Of a DNA stretch of 64,000 nucleotides, positions 34,040-43,521 are shown in pieces. How positions within the stretch are numbered: the stretch's first letter is position 1; each line of letters starts with the position of its first letter. Origin of the DNA: Lachnospiraceae bacterium (lineage in GTDB: Bacteria > Bacillota > Clostridia > Lachnospirales > Lachnospiraceae). A model generated the notes under the pieces. The model was not told where the DNA came from. It saw only the letters and a list, made by a program, of their open reading frames with translations, and did not search any database. The position numbers and the translations under genes were made by a program. The stretch lies in contig FZRB01000016.1 in NCBI GenBank assembly GCA_900199595.1, positions 36,151 through 100,150 on the forward strand. Direction: 5' to 3'.

Positions 34040-34915
34040 CTACCAGTTTTTCTCATTCAGATCATCACTTCCACCGTCTCCGGACTGGGAAGAAGAAGAA
34101 TTGTCTCTATATTGTTTTTGATTATCCGCTTCCCTTCGCTCCTTCATCGAATCCTCTTTCTGTTCCTTCAGATCCTTTTCCAGCTGCTCCTCGCGGAATG
34201 ATTTCTGCTTTTCTTCCTGTTCGCCCTGTCCTCCCTGCTGTTCTTCTTCGTCCTCTTCAGGTGGTTCAGGCTCAGCACCAAGTTCTTCAAGCATCTTATC
34301 TATGTCCTGCTTTAACTGTTCAGCCTCCGGATCATGTCCGTTTGTACCATAAGGATCTGCACAGCCCTTCTCAACAAGAACATTTCGGGCTGACTGAAGC
34401 TGTCTGACAGCATTTGCTATCTGCTTTTCTGTATCAAGATGCTCAAAATCTATCTTTTTAAGCATGGCAAGCGCCAGATTGACTCTTATATCGCATTCCT
34501 TCTTTTCAGTGGGATGTGATTCCAGCGCAGCCTTATAATCAGATATGGCATTATCATAATCGCCGTTCATATAATTAGCATTTCCGGCATTATAGAAAGG
34601 CACATAGCCCTCGGGAATATTCAACTTAGACAGGAACTCTTCCAGCTTAACGTTATAATTCCCGGCAGTATAGCCTTCATGATTATACTTATAAACAAAA
34701 ACAGAATTGATCAGATATCTTATACCAAGAAACAGAGCAAATACAATAAGTATGACACTTATTATATTTATAATTCTCATAAAACCAATGGGATCATCTA
34801 TCTTAAAAAACTCTTCTCTGTCTTTTTTCTTCTCAGCAGCTATACGAGCCTTATCCTTCAGCTTTTCTTCTTTTTTCTTTTTTCTTTTTTCTGTCCGAAG
34901 TTCACTCTTCGTCAT
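34040..34915 (-). CDS. BatC-like TPR membrane protein
   Basis: A 291-residue protein: a Lys-rich cytosolic start (KRKKKKEEKLKDKARIAAEKKKDR), one transmembrane span (about 47-70), a TPR-like helical domain (VPFYNAGNANYMNGDYDNAISDYKAALES, about 104-132) and a long acidic/Gln-rich tail. This is the BatC/BatE layout. It starts on the last base of the preceding VWA gene stop, so it is coupled to the Bat-type operon. Confidence 0.78.
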   Translation of the reverse strand: MTKSELRTEKRKKKKEEKLKDKARIAAEKKKDREEFFKIDDPIGFMRIINIISVILIVFALFLGIRYLINSVFVYKYNHEGYTAGNYNVKLEEFLSKLNIPEGYVPFYNAGNANYMNGDYDNAISDYKAALESHPTEKKECDIRVNLALAMLKKIDFEHLDTEKQIANAVRQLQSARNVLVEKGCADPYGTNGHDPEAEQLKQDIDKMLEELGAEPEPPEEDEEEQQGGQGEQEEKQKSFREEQLEKDLKEQKEDSMKERREADNQKQYRDNSSSSQSGDGGSDDLNEKNW

Positions 34916-35871
34916 TATAATTTACCTCTTCTTATGAAAAGAACTACTTCAAGAACTAATAATGCAAGTAAAATCGCCGCATATATATAATATGTATCTT
35001 CATAGCTTACCGAGTCTGCTTTTTCAACAGTCAGCGAGCTTCCATTCTTTATGGACTCCACGAGATACTTTACATTTGCAGTGCTATTCATATGGATATA
35101 GTCAATGTCCATTTCACCGGCTATTTTCTTAAGGCTTTCCTCATCTATTTTGGATATAGCATCTTTTCCTGTTTCATAGTCCTGTATATATCCGCCATAG
35201 GTGTCCTTCATTTTTCCGCCATCTTCAGTACCGTAACCAAGCACAGCACCTGCATCGATCAAAGGCTCCAGTTCTTTAAAGGACATAAGTGCTGAACCGT
35301 CAGTAGTCTCTCCGTCACTTATGAAGAAGAGAACGGTCATTCTTCCGGCTTTCTTGTTTGAAGAATCCAGAAGTTCCTTTAGTTCCTCATAGGAGTTATT
35401 AAGGGAGCTGCCTTTTGCATAATATCTGTCCGGCATTTTTATTGTGGAAAATGCGTCCTTAACAGTTTCATGATCCTGGGTAAATGGAGCAAGTATCTGC
35501 CCACGGTTATCAAATCTGATAAGTCCGAAATTACTTCCGGAGAGTTCATCTATTATGTATTCAGCATCTGCCTGAACCCCTTCCATTCTTTCATTCTTAC
35601 CATTATAATCCTCAGCCCACATACTGATGGTGGTATCAACGACGAACAGGACATCGAGATTCTTCATCTCAATAGTCGCATTATATTTTTTGTCCATAAT
35701 TCTAAGGTTGACAAGAAATGCCAATACAACTATTGCTATGATTCTGATAACTCCCAGAATCTTATATAAAGTTTTATCCTCTCTCTGAACAATTCCGATA
35801 ATGTATATAACAAGCACAACAAGAAGCAGCGGAATCACTACAAAAAGAGGTATTATCGGTTTCGTTATCAT
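34915..35871 (-). CDS. VWA-domain membrane protein, BatB-like
   Basis: A 318-residue protein with two N-terminal spans, a von Willebrand A domain with an intact MIDAS (DTTISMW near residue 79) and a C-terminal anchor span followed by RRGKL. The VWA domain faces the cell exterior. Overlaps the upstream VWA gene by 4 nt. Confidence 0.85.
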   Translation of the reverse strand: MITKPIIPLFVVIPLLLVVLVIYIIGIVQREDKTLYKILGVIRIIAIVVLAFLVNLRIMDKKYNATIEMKNLDVLFVVDTTISMWAEDYNGKNERMEGVQADAEYIIDELSGSNFGLIRFDNRGQILAPFTQDHETVKDAFSTIKMPDRYYAKGSSLNNSYEELKELLDSSNKKAGRMTVLFFISDGETTDGSALMSFKELEPLIDAGAVLGYGTEDGGKMKDTYGGYIQDYETGKDAISKIDEESLKKIAGEMDIDYIHMNSTANVKYLVESIKNGSSLTVEKADSVSYEDTYYIYAAILLALLVLEVVLFIRRGKL

Positions 35872-36971
35872 ATTTTCATCACCATTCCTATTACAAGCAT
35901 CACCATAAGAGCAGCAAGCAGTATATATACAAATACCTTAGGCTGATCATTTACCTTTGTAATAGTTACTTCTTCAACCTCAAGTGCCTCTTCTCTTTCA
36001 ATATCATTTACTATATCATCTACGGATAAAGTATCACTCTGCTTATAATACTTTCCACCTGTTTTCTCAACAGCTGCTTTAAACTCGCTCTCGTCCTGAG
36101 TATAATCAGTGGTATTAAGCCAGCTCCAGTTATCCTGATTCGGGAATATACCAAAGACCTTTATGGAGTTCTTCTTACAGATATCCGTTGCTTCATCAAG
36201 TTCAACAAGAGGCTTTGTCAGATTCTCCTGAGAATTATCAGTAGACATTATAATAATTCGTGTTCTGTCCTCTTCATCCAGTCGTGGAAAACTGTACATA
36301 CAGGAAGCCAGTCCCTCACCTATGAGTGAGCTTCCCTTTATATAATTCTTTACCAGAGTTCCGGCGTCAAAATAATCCAGCTTTTCCTGTAGTTCCTGAT
36401 ACTCTTCATAGTTATCAGGGTCATATCTGATGTATCCCGTTGCCGGATCATAGTACGTATCCATGTACTGCTTCTGAAGTACAAAATACTCTTTCAATTC
36501 CTCCAGCTTACTGTTTACAAAATCATAATCATCTGTCATCGGAACATAAAGAACCGAAGATGTGTTATATATACAGATTCCGAATCTGTCTCCATCAAGT
36601 CCTGAAACAACGCCTTCAAGTCTTTCCACCAGATCATAATTCAGATCATATATCGAATATGAAACATCCATACATAAGAAGATGTCTCTCTTCTTGGTTC
36701 CGTTATTAACCGTTTCTTTTTTTGCAGGTCTGGCAACAAGAACAAGAGATGCAACCACGCTGGTAATAAGACATATCTCCAGTATTACGGAGGTTATCTT
36801 ATAGAATCTCTTTCTTCTCTGGTATATATCAAGATTCTTTATAAAATAAGTGTTGGCAGCTTTGGTTCCACCCTTATAGTATATTTTTCTTTTTAGTATA
36901 TGCATTATAACTACAAGTACTGCGAGAACTACCAGTCCTATTTTCAGTACCATAGAATGTATCAGGTGCAT
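35868..36971 (-). CDS. VWA-domain membrane protein, BatA-like
   Basis: A 367-residue protein: two N-terminal spans (about 8-25 and 57-80), a VWA domain with MIDAS DVSYSIYD (about 102-109), and a C-terminal span. In Bat/MoxR operons, pairs of VWA proteins are thought to form a metal-dependent assembly or folding machine at the envelope; the substrate is unknown. One base separates it from the preceding gene. Confidence 0.85.
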   Translation of the reverse strand: MHLIHSMVLKIGLVVLAVLVVIMHILKRKIYYKGGTKAANTYFIKNLDIYQRRKRFYKITSVILEICLITSVVASLVLVARPAKKETVNNGTKKRDIFLCMDVSYSIYDLNYDLVERLEGVVSGLDGDRFGICIYNTSSVLYVPMTDDYDFVNSKLEELKEYFVLQKQYMDTYYDPATGYIRYDPDNYEEYQELQEKLDYFDAGTLVKNYIKGSSLIGEGLASCMYSFPRLDEEDRTRIIIMSTDNSQENLTKPLVELDEATDICKKNSIKVFGIFPNQDNWSWLNTTDYTQDESEFKAAVEKTGGKYYKQSDTLSVDDIVNDIEREEALEVEEVTITKVNDQPKVFVYILLAALMVMLVIGMVMKI

Positions 36972-36972
36972 A

Positions 36973-37452
36973 TTATTTTCTCCATCCTTCTATAGTCATT
37001 CTTGTTCTCATAATCGAGCCTCTTACATCTGTCCTGGTTTCACGGGCAAACTCAGGCTCATAATACTCACGAACAAGATTAGTAAGATTAGGAATACCCA
37101 CTGAGGTTATTTCCGAAAGCGTGTACTTATCAACATTCAGACCGGTCACATCCCGCACAAAACCACGTATACACCTGCTCATTTTATGATAGGCAGTCCT
37201 TATGGTTATACGGTTATTTACAAGATCTGACTCTATATAAATAAGCTCACCGATATATTTTTTCTTTTTTCCTTCAAGGGTTGCTTCAGATATCTTTTTT
37301 ATCCTTATCTGCTTAGCTCTTTTCAATCTGTCACCGAGCTTTTTCCTCAGAATTATCTGACCGGCAACAACAAGAGCTATAAATAATAAAGCAAGAATAG
37401 GCCAGATTATCATGTACATAAAAGGTCCTTGTAATTCAACTGATGTTTTCAT
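36973..37452 (-). CDS. Single-span membrane protein of the MoxR/Bat operon
   Basis: A 159-residue protein: short exterior lead, one transmembrane span (about 13-32) and a basic cytosolic domain with helices (IYIESDLVNNRITIRTAYHKMSRCIRGFV). Position and size match the DUF4129/DUF4381-like member of such operons, but the sequence is not diagnostic. ATG overlaps the DUF58 gene by 4 nt (ATGA). Confidence 0.7.
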   Translation of the reverse strand: MKTSVELQGPFMYMIIWPILALLFIALVVAGQIILRKKLGDRLKRAKQIRIKKISEATLEGKKKKYIGELIYIESDLVNNRITIRTAYHKMSRCIRGFVRDVTGLNVDKYTLSEITSVGIPNLTNLVREYYEPEFARETRTDVRGSIMRTRMTIEGWRK

Positions 37453-38327
37453 CGTGCAATACTCTCATTTCTATGCTTTTCAAAAAGCTCTACTATCTTA
37501 TCAACTATTTCCGACTTCCTGCTAACTTCAACACGGCTGACCATATATCTCTTATATAATTCATTGATTTCCTTTTTTCTCTTCATTCTGTCACTTACTT
37601 CAGCCTCGTGAATTCTTTTATCATGAAGCATATACTCCTTTTCATAAGAATCCACATCCAGATCAAATATTTTCGAACCGGTAAGATACGCATCATTTAT
37701 GCTTACTACCATAACATCATTTCTGACTGTCAGTCTCTTCAGAAGATTATCACTTATATTTGCTTCTCCATCCATATCCGTGATTATAAAAATAATCATT
37801 TTTCTCCTGAGATGCTCTGCTACGTACTCAAGAGTCTGCGAAAGAGACTTGGATTCCTCTTTAAGAAGACATTTTTCATACCTGAGAAGAAGATTTTCAA
37901 GATGTATTTTTCCTGATTTAAAAAAGCTGAAATCATAACCCTGATCCGTATGGGTCAGAAGCGCATAATCATCTCCGTGATCATTTACCAGATAGCTGAT
38001 GGTTCCGATAACATCCATTGCAATATCCGATTTGGATTCACCTGCATCAGTGTCGCCCATAAGTTTTTTTCCTGAGTCACCGATCAACAGAATATTATGT
38101 TTCTTTTCGGCTATATATCTTCTGATCAGAACCCGGCCTGTTTTTGATGAGGATTTCCAGTCAATGTCACGCACACTGTCACCATAAACATACTCCCTTA
38201 AATCATCAAAATCAAAGCTTCGTCCTCTGTATATAGAACCAAACTCACCATCAAGAATATTTGAAGTTTTCTTTCTTGTATAAAGTTGTATGGACGCTTT
38301 AATTCTTGCTAAATAATCGTAATCCAT
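37449..38327 (-). CDS. DUF58-domain protein of the MoxR/Bat operon
   Basis: A 292-residue cytosolic DUF58 protein: GEFGSIYRGRSFDFDDLREYVYGDSVRDIDWKSS is spread over residues ~21-54 and is the family hallmark, followed by a VWA-like Rossmann domain with a degenerate metal site (LIGDSGKK). These partner MoxR ATPases. The ATG at 38327 (MDYDYLARI) is preferred for its AAGGA site. Confidence 0.88.
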   Translation of the reverse strand: MDYDYLARIKASIQLYTRKKTSNILDGEFGSIYRGRSFDFDDLREYVYGDSVRDIDWKSSSKTGRVLIRRYIAEKKHNILLIGDSGKKLMGDTDAGESKSDIAMDVIGTISYLVNDHGDDYALLTHTDQGYDFSFFKSGKIHLENLLLRYEKCLLKEESKSLSQTLEYVAEHLRRKMIIFIITDMDGEANISDNLLKRLTVRNDVMVVSINDAYLTGSKIFDLDVDSYEKEYMLHDKRIHEAEVSDRMKRKKEINELYKRYMVSRVEVSRKSEIVDKIVELFEKHRNESIAR

Positions 38328-38380
38328 ATTATTCCTTATCATACCGCAGTGCGGTTACCCTGTTTGTTTATTTTGACGCA

Positions 38381-39382
38381 CTAAGGTGTCTGAATGGCAC
38401 CCACGATTCTGTCAATGATGGTTTCCTCTGTGACACCATCAGCAATTGCTGCATAACTGAGCTCTACTCTGTGACGGAGTACCTGATGACGAAGAAGCTT
38501 TACATCGTCCGGAGTAACATAGGTTCTTCCGTATATAAGCGCTACTGCTTTCGCTATCTTCATGAATGCTATAGATGCTCTTGGGCTGGCACCCATCTTT
38601 ACATAACGGCTGAGTTCCTCAGGAAGGACCTTTTCTGAATGTCTTGTTGCATCAACTATAAAGGATATATATTTTTTGATTGATGCATCTACATATATCT
38701 TTGCCGCTATATCCTGTACTCTGTCTATATCTTCTATCGAAAGAACCGGAGGAGTCTTCTTGATTGCTCCTGATTCAATTCTGTTAAGAATCTCTGCCTC
38801 TTCATCCGGTGTAGGATAGGTTATTTTCTCCTTTATCAGGAAACGGTCTGTCTGTGCTTCAGAAAGGAGATATGTTCCTTCCTGCTCGATTGGGTTCTGG
38901 GTAGCAATAACTATAAACACATCCCCCGGCATGGTATAGGTCTGACCACCGATAGTAACCTGTCTTTCCTGCATGGCTTCAAGCATGGCACTCTGCGTTT
39001 TTGCACTTGAACGGTTTATCTCATCCAGCAGTACAAAATTGGCAAATACTGGACCGAGAGTTGTATCAAACTTACCGGTTGACTGATTATAAACCTGAGT
39101 ACCGATAATATCACTCGGAAGAAGATCCGGTGTACACTGAATACGTGAGAACTTTCCATTTACTGCGTCTGAGATTGTTTTAGCAGCTGTTGTTTTCGCA
39201 AGTCCCGGAACGGATTCAATAAGAACGTGTCCGTCCGCTATAATAGAGGATACAAGAGCGAACTTCAGATTCTGCTGTCCCACAACCTTTCCATCATAAT
39301 AATCCGAAAGTCTTTTTATTACCTCCTGGGCATAATTAAACTCTTCCTGATTTATACTGCTTTCCTTTTGAAACTTATCCAT
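38381..39382 (-). CDS. MoxR-family AAA+ ATPase
   Basis: A 333-residue MoxR ATPase: Walker A VPGLAKTTAAK (about 59-69), Walker B FVLLDEINRS (about 115-124), sensor 1 IATQNPIEQEGTY and the C-terminal helical lid. It heads the MoxR-DUF58-VWA-VWA-TPR set and is thought to act as chaperone or metal-insertion ATPase for VWA proteins. AAGGAG precedes the ATG; 14 nt after the Na/Pi transporter. Confidence 0.93.
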   Translation of the reverse strand: MDKFQKESSINQEEFNYAQEVIKRLSDYYDGKVVGQQNLKFALVSSIIADGHVLIESVPGLAKTTAAKTISDAVNGKFSRIQCTPDLLPSDIIGTQVYNQSTGKFDTTLGPVFANFVLLDEINRSSAKTQSAMLEAMQERQVTIGGQTYTMPGDVFIVIATQNPIEQEGTYLLSEAQTDRFLIKEKITYPTPDEEAEILNRIESGAIKKTPPVLSIEDIDRVQDIAAKIYVDASIKKYISFIVDATRHSEKVLPEELSRYVKMGASPRASIAFMKIAKAVALIYGRTYVTPDDVKLLRHQVLRHRVELSYAAIADGVTEETIIDRIVGAIQTP

Positions 39383-39396
39383 TTTCTTTGTTCTCC

Positions 39397-41544
39397 TTAT
39401 TTATCGGTCTTCTTAGACTTACTTTTATCGTCTATATTCTTTTCAGCCTTATCTGTTTTATCAGTTTTATCTGTTTTATCGGTCTTATCGGTTTTTCCGG
39501 TCTTATCAGTTTTACCAGTCTTTTCTGTTTTTACTGTATTATCACTCTTGTTATTTTTGTTCTTGTCAGTCTTGTCATTATTGTCAGTCTTGCCGGTCTT
39601 TTCATTTTTATCGTTTTTGATGAACTTAGCACCCTTATCAGACTTCATCTTATCTGCCTTAGCTGAGGATTTCTTCTTTTCCTCAGATTTTTGCTTCTCG
39701 TTCTTCTTAATTGTTTCATCTATAGCATTTATCGCAGTACTGTATGAACTATCTCCGTTATGTACAAGTATCGGTTCGATGTACTGCGATTCGTAGTAAT
39801 GATACAAAGCCTTGTATTCTTCTGTCTGCGTATCATTAGCATGACCATGCATCTCATCAAATTCTTTATCACGTCTTACCTTCTTAATAACATGAAGGGA
39901 AACATTTGCTGCATGGGAAGCAAGTCTCTCGAAGCTGTTTACCAGATCAAAGAGTGATACACCTCCTTCGATACTGCAGATTCCTTCCTGCAGACGTTCT
40001 ACATGATGATCCTTAATGATTTCCTTCAGCTGGTCGATAGCCTCTGACAGAGGTTCTACCCTTACTGCAAGACTGATATCATCATTTACAAAAGAATTGA
40101 TTGCCGTTTCTATAGTGTACTTAACAGCAGAGATGATTGTCTCTGTCTCTTTATGTCCGGATGGTGAGAAATGTATCTCTTTCTCATTTTTGTCTTTGGC
40201 AACATATGCTATATTCATGCAATAGTCACCCATTCTCTCAAAATCTCCTATGGAGTTAAGTATCTCATATACCGTCAGCTTATCATCTGAAGTAAGTCTC
40301 TTTCTGTCTATCCTTACTATGTAAGTAGAAAGAACAGTTTCACATTTATCTATAAAAGATTCATTTTCCTCCATCCTCGGAAGCAATTCTTCGCTGTACT
40401 GATATATCATATCAGTTGCCAGCTTATAGTTCTCCAGGATAGCTTCTCCCATCTTATTGATAAGAGCCTTGCACTGCTCCAGTGCTATGGTAGGAGTATT
40501 AAGAAGCATATCGTCCAGCTTTGCTAATTCCGCATCTGCAAGACTTTCTTCCGTATCTCCTGTTATCTTTCCAGTAAAATCTGCTACCTTCTTTGAGAAA
40601 GGAAGAAGTATCAGACTTGTCAGAAGGTTGAACAGAAGGTGAACTGTTGCTATGCTACCTCTGTTAACCACGTGGGACATAAAGGGAAGCCCCACAGTGA
40701 AATGAAGCAGATATATGATCAGAGAGAAGAATACCGCTCCAAATAAATTAAAGAAAACATATCCGACTACAAGTCTTTTTGCTTTCTTATTTGCACCTAT
40801 TCCACCCATGATCGTTGTTGAACATTTTCCTATGTTCTGACCTATGATGATTGGAATAGCAACTGCATAAGATATAGTACCTGATGCAGACAGCGCCTGA
40901 AGGATACCAACAGAAGCATTTGAGCTCTGAAGGATCACTGTTATAACTATACCTGTCAAAATACCAATAAGAGGATTTTCAAAGGATGTAAAGAATGACT
41001 GGAAGGTCTTATTTTCTTTAAGTGGAGCGAACACTTCTTCCATGAGTGTCATACCATAGAAAAGCATACCGAGTCCTACCATTATTCCGGCTATATTTTT
41101 TGTATTCTTATTTTTTGAAAAAACAATTATGAAAGCTCCGAGTCCTACAAGCACGGGAGCAAACGACGCCGGCTTTATAAGCTGCAGTGCCAGATTATCT
41201 GATCCAATATCTCCCAAACGAAGGATCTGTGCGGTTACTGTACTACCCAGGTTTGAACCGAATACTACGGGCATAGCCTGTGCAACCTTCATAATTCCGG
41301 CATTTACAAAACCGACCAGCATAATGGTTACTGCTGCAGAGCTTTGGATAATAGCAGTAACTCCTGCTCCGAAGGACCAGCCCTTCAGTCTTCCTACCGC
41401 TTTATTCTTACTTGCAGTTACCTTCCCCAGCATTCTTTCGAGTCCGGAACCGGTCAGCTTCTCCAATGAAGAACTCATGTTGCTCATTCCAAAGAGAAAA
41501 AGCCCTATTCCGCCGAATAGCTGTAATATCGATAATATGTCCAT
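39397..41544 (-). CDS. Na/Pi cotransporter with PhoU-like domain and repetitive tail
   Basis: A 715-residue protein. The membrane part (about 1-325) has two inverted NptA/PNaS repeats, each with an QSSAA/QSSNA core (TAIIQSSAAVTIMLVGF; VILQSSNASVGIL). Residues ~340-560 are a PhoU-like helical regulatory domain. The last ~100 residues are Lys/Asp/Thr repeats (KTDKT units up to the end). It imports phosphate with sodium. The repetitive tail is odd and could vary in length between strains. AAAGGA precedes the ATG; 11 nt after citrate synthase. Confidence 0.9.
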   Translation of the reverse strand: MDILSILQLFGGIGLFLFGMSNMSSSLEKLTGSGLERMLGKVTASKNKAVGRLKGWSFGAGVTAIIQSSAAVTIMLVGFVNAGIMKVAQAMPVVFGSNLGSTVTAQILRLGDIGSDNLALQLIKPASFAPVLVGLGAFIIVFSKNKNTKNIAGIMVGLGMLFYGMTLMEEVFAPLKENKTFQSFFTSFENPLIGILTGIVITVILQSSNASVGILQALSASGTISYAVAIPIIIGQNIGKCSTTIMGGIGANKKAKRLVVGYVFFNLFGAVFFSLIIYLLHFTVGLPFMSHVVNRGSIATVHLLFNLLTSLILLPFSKKVADFTGKITGDTEESLADAELAKLDDMLLNTPTIALEQCKALINKMGEAILENYKLATDMIYQYSEELLPRMEENESFIDKCETVLSTYIVRIDRKRLTSDDKLTVYEILNSIGDFERMGDYCMNIAYVAKDKNEKEIHFSPSGHKETETIISAVKYTIETAINSFVNDDISLAVRVEPLSEAIDQLKEIIKDHHVERLQEGICSIEGGVSLFDLVNSFERLASHAANVSLHVIKKVRRDKEFDEMHGHANDTQTEEYKALYHYYESQYIEPILVHNGDSSYSTAINAIDETIKKNEKQKSEEKKKSSAKADKMKSDKGAKFIKNDKNEKTGKTDNNDKTDKNKNNKSDNTVKTEKTGKTDKTGKTDKTDKTDKTDKTDKAEKNIDDKSKSKKTDK

Positions 41545-41555
41545 AAGAATCCTTT

Positions 41556-42920
41556 CTATACTCTGTCTTCTATAGGTTTGTACTCTCTGTGAGTACCGAC
41601 GTACTTATATGCAGGTCTTATTATCTTACCCTTATTAACTATCTCTTCTATACGGTGAGCTGACCATCCGGCTATACGTGATATAGCAAACATAGGTGTA
41701 AACAGCTCAACAGGAATTTTTAATACAGAATAAACAAATCCACTATAAAAATCTACATTTGCGCATACAGGTTTCTGCATATCTCTGTGCTCTGTTATAA
41801 GTTCTTTCGCGATTATTTCTATTCTGTCATATAGCTCGAACTCTTTTATATATCCTTCTGCTTCTGACAGTCGACGGGCATATTCTTTAAGGATCTCAGC
41901 TCTTGGATCAGAAAGTGTATATATAGCATGACCCATTCCGTATATCAGTCCGGCTCTGTCAAAGGCTTCCTTATTCAGGATTTTTGTAAGGTATGCCTTA
42001 ATCTGAGAATCATCATCCGTATCCTCTACATTTGCCTTAAGGTCGGCAATCATCTGCTGAACCTTAAGATTCGCACCACCATGTCTCGGTCCCTTAAGTG
42101 AACCTAAGGATCCTGCTACAGTTGAATAGGTATCTGTTCCCGTTGTTGTAATAACATGTGTTGTAAAGGATGAGTTGTTACCTCCACCATGCTCTGCATG
42201 AATAACCAGACAGATATCCAGCACCTGTGCTTCCAGATCAGTAAATGTAGGATCCGGACGAAGAAGCCTTAGTATATTTTCTGCTGTAGAAAGATGAGGC
42301 TTAGGTCTGTGAATTACAAGACTTGAATCCATGAACTTATGTCTGTAGCTCTGATATCCATAAGCAGCAATTACAGGGAATCTGGCTATCAGACTAAGGG
42401 ACTGAGCAAGAACATGCTCCATACTTATCTCATCAGGATTATCATCATATGAATAAAGTGTAAGCACACATCTCTGCATAATATTCATTATATTCTTGCT
42501 TGGCTGCTTCATTATAATATCTCTGTTGAAATTCTCCGGAAGCGGTCTTAATATTCCAAGCAGTTCCATAAAATCATCCAGCTGTGATTTTGTAGGAAGT
42601 TCTCCAAAAAGCAGAAGAAATATGGTTTCCTCAAAACCATGCTTATTTCCATGAAAGCCCTTGACCAGTTCTTTTATATCATAGCCCTGATAGAACAGTT
42701 CTCCGGGAATAGGAACTCTTTCATCACCCTGAACACGAAAACCTGAAACATCAGATATCTCCGTAAGACCGGTGAGGACACCTCGTCCATCTGAATCTCT
42801 GAGTCCGCGCTTTACATCATACTTCGTATAAAGTGACTTATCTATTGTTCCTTCCTTATCGTAGTGATCAAGGTATTTCTCAGTTAGTTTTCTGAATTCT
42901 GCAAATTCCTTCAACTGCAT
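41556..42920 (-). CDS. Citrate synthase
   Basis: A 454-residue si-type citrate (or 2-methylcitrate) synthase, condensing oxaloacetate with acetyl-CoA. Catalytic signatures: VIHAEHGGGNNSSF, GSLKGPRHGGAN (His) and CANVDFYSG (Asp). The ~70-residue N-terminal extension before YQGYDIKEL is usual in the Clostridia form. The ATG at 42920 has GGAGG but only three bases away; a TTG seven codons upstream would overlap the phosphoesterase stop. With malic enzyme two genes upstream it suggests C4/C6 acid metabolism for glutamate or malonyl/NADPH supply. Confidence 0.93.
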   Translation of the reverse strand: MQLKEFAEFRKLTEKYLDHYDKEGTIDKSLYTKYDVKRGLRDSDGRGVLTGLTEISDVSGFRVQGDERVPIPGELFYQGYDIKELVKGFHGNKHGFEETIFLLLFGELPTKSQLDDFMELLGILRPLPENFNRDIIMKQPSKNIMNIMQRCVLTLYSYDDNPDEISMEHVLAQSLSLIARFPVIAAYGYQSYRHKFMDSSLVIHRPKPHLSTAENILRLLRPDPTFTDLEAQVLDICLVIHAEHGGGNNSSFTTHVITTTGTDTYSTVAGSLGSLKGPRHGGANLKVQQMIADLKANVEDTDDDSQIKAYLTKILNKEAFDRAGLIYGMGHAIYTLSDPRAEILKEYARRLSEAEGYIKEFELYDRIEIIAKELITEHRDMQKPVCANVDFYSGFVYSVLKIPVELFTPMFAISRIAGWSAHRIEEIVNKGKIIRPAYKYVGTHREYKPIEDRV

Positions 42921-42930
42921 TTTCCTCCAT

Positions 42931-43521
42931 CTATATCTCAACTATATACTTTTCAAAAGCATTAATAACCTTTGTGTTCTTGTAGGTATCCTCTCTCTTA
43001 TGCTCTCTGCCGTAGTTAAGATGTACATGGCCATGTACAAAAAGCTTCGGCTCATATTTATCCATTATGGTTCTGAAAATCTCAAAGCCTCTGTGAGGAA
43101 GATCCTCACCATCGTTTACCCCAAGAGCCGGAGCATGGGTTAATAGTATATCAACTCCTTTTTTTCTCCAGATCTTAGGCCTCAGCCTAGTATATCTTTT
43201 TTTCATTTCCTTATCAGTATATTGGAACAATCCATAATTATAACACATACTGCCGCCAAGCCCCAAAATTTTTATTCCATTATATTCATAAATATCATCA
43301 TCAATGCATATACATCCTAGCGGCGGTTTCTTTTCGTACTTGGTATCATGATTTCCGTGCACATAAAGAACAGGGCATATGGCATAAGTCGCAAGAAATT
43401 CAAGATAATCAGCCGAGAGGTCACCGGCAGAAAGAATAAGGTCTATCCCCTCAAGCTTGCTCTTCTCAAAAAAATCCCATAAATATTTAGATTCAATGTC
43501 TGCCAAAACCAGAATCTTCAA
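42931..43521 (-). CDS. Calcineurin-like metallophosphoesterase
   Basis: A 196-residue phosphoesterase: GDLSADYLE, VHGNHDTK, LTHAPALG and VHGHVHLNYG are the canonical metal motifs. Motif 1 reads LADIESK, where the usual D-x-H would need His in place of Glu, a possible change in the metal site. Start is TTG at 43521, overlapping the preceding stop (TTGA), with AAGGAG eight bases upstream. Substrate unknown. Confidence 0.85.
   Translation of the reverse strand: MKILVLADIESKYLWDFFEKSKLEGIDLILSAGDLSADYLEFLATYAICPVLYVHGNHDTKYEKKPPLGCICIDDDIYEYNGIKILGLGGSMCYNYGLFQYTDKEMKKRYTRLRPKIWRKKGVDILLTHAPALGVNDGEDLPHRGFEIFRTIMDKYEPKLFVHGHVHLNYGREHKREDTYKNTKVINAFEKYIVEI

Noticed and set aside
39227..39796. Long hydrophobic plus-strand frames with tandem LSVLSV-like repeats
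   Set aside because: They are the antisense reading of the KTDKT repeat tail of the Na/Pi transporter.
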